A program made the translations under genes and the position numbers. A stretch of 64,000 bases of DNA from Chloroflexota bacterium (GTDB lineage: Bacteria > Chloroflexota > UBA11872), in NCBI GenBank assembly GCA_026707585.1, contig JAPOWQ010000023.1:28043-92042 (forward strand), read 5' to 3'. Positions 63,942 to 64,000 of this stretch are shown one piece after another. The notes beneath the pieces were generated by a model that saw nothing but the letters and a program-made list of their open reading frames with translations, ran no database searches and had not been told where the DNA came from. How positions within the stretch are numbered: the first letter of the stretch is position 1; every line of letters begins with the position of its first letter.

Positions 63942-64000
63942 CTAGTCGTCGTCGGTGATGGTGATGGTCGCCTCATCGACGGCGAGGTCCGCGCCGTTCG
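63942..64000 (-). CDS. C-terminal end of a Calx-beta-like surface protein (partial)
   Basis: On the reverse strand the last 18 codons read NGADLAVDEATITITDDD followed by TAG. The ending TITITDDD is typical of Calx-beta domains in large bacterial adhesins. The remainder lies beyond the window, so length and function cannot be judged. Confidence 0.45.
   Translation of the reverse strand, partial: NGADLAVDEATITITDDD

Overview
The window is high-GC DNA (lower GC in a few accessory stretches). Its genes suggest a free-living or host-associated member of Chloroflexota, possibly SAR202-like: sulfatases, Gfo/Idh/MocA oxidoreductases, a DUF362 protein, a PF12831-type FAD oxidoreductase, a GH172/DUF2961 hydrolase, gamma-glutamyltransferase, and eukaryote-like ankyrin and LRR proteins. 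This lineage is inferred from gene content only; no rRNA or other phylogenetic marker is present.

Left part (1-44.2 kb) is chromosome-like. It opens with the end of a GNAT gene and two ankyrin proteins. Next come a decayed copy and an intact copy of a zinc alcohol dehydrogenase, followed by a sulfatase. A type II-like restriction-modification pair (5.7-7.4 kb, reverse strand) follows. Then come a FAD oxidoreductase, a phosphorelay cluster (response regulator-PAS, GAF histidine kinase, Rcp1-like regulator), a RibD-like reductase, two Gfo/Idh oxidoreductases and a DUF362 protein. A reverse-strand sugar cluster (hisI, SIS isomerase, heptose kinase, epimerase; 17.6-20.8 kb) points to heptose or deoxysugar glycans. 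An M23 peptidase, a GH172-like protein and a Fic enzyme with a striking repeated operator lie at 20.9-25 kb. A sulfatase-fold enzyme with Thr in place of the catalytic Cys, a TMTC-like membrane/TPR protein, an SDR epimerase, an NHL propeller, two ABC exporters, gamma-glutamyltransferase, a rubber-oxygenase/MpaB-type protein and an MMPL transporter complete this part.

Right part (44.3-64 kb) looks like an integrated mobile region. Its left edge is an isolated 3' half of tRNA-Lys(TTT), the usual trace of site-specific integration. Inside are three lipoproteins with exact 24-residue LRR arrays (21, 11 and 32 repeats), the tail of a fourth, a 50-residue membrane protein, a three-gene membrane-protein operon, and a PD-(D/E)XK/HTH-like plus nucleotidyltransferase pair with an operator-like repeat. 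About 5 kb of decayed DNA follows, holding recognisable remnants of a tyrosine recombinase and a Fic protein. Near the right end sit an excisionase-like gene and an intact tyrosine integrase. The far end of the element and the intact tRNA are not in view. The last 59 bases are the tail of a reverse-strand protein that resembles a Calx-beta adhesin.
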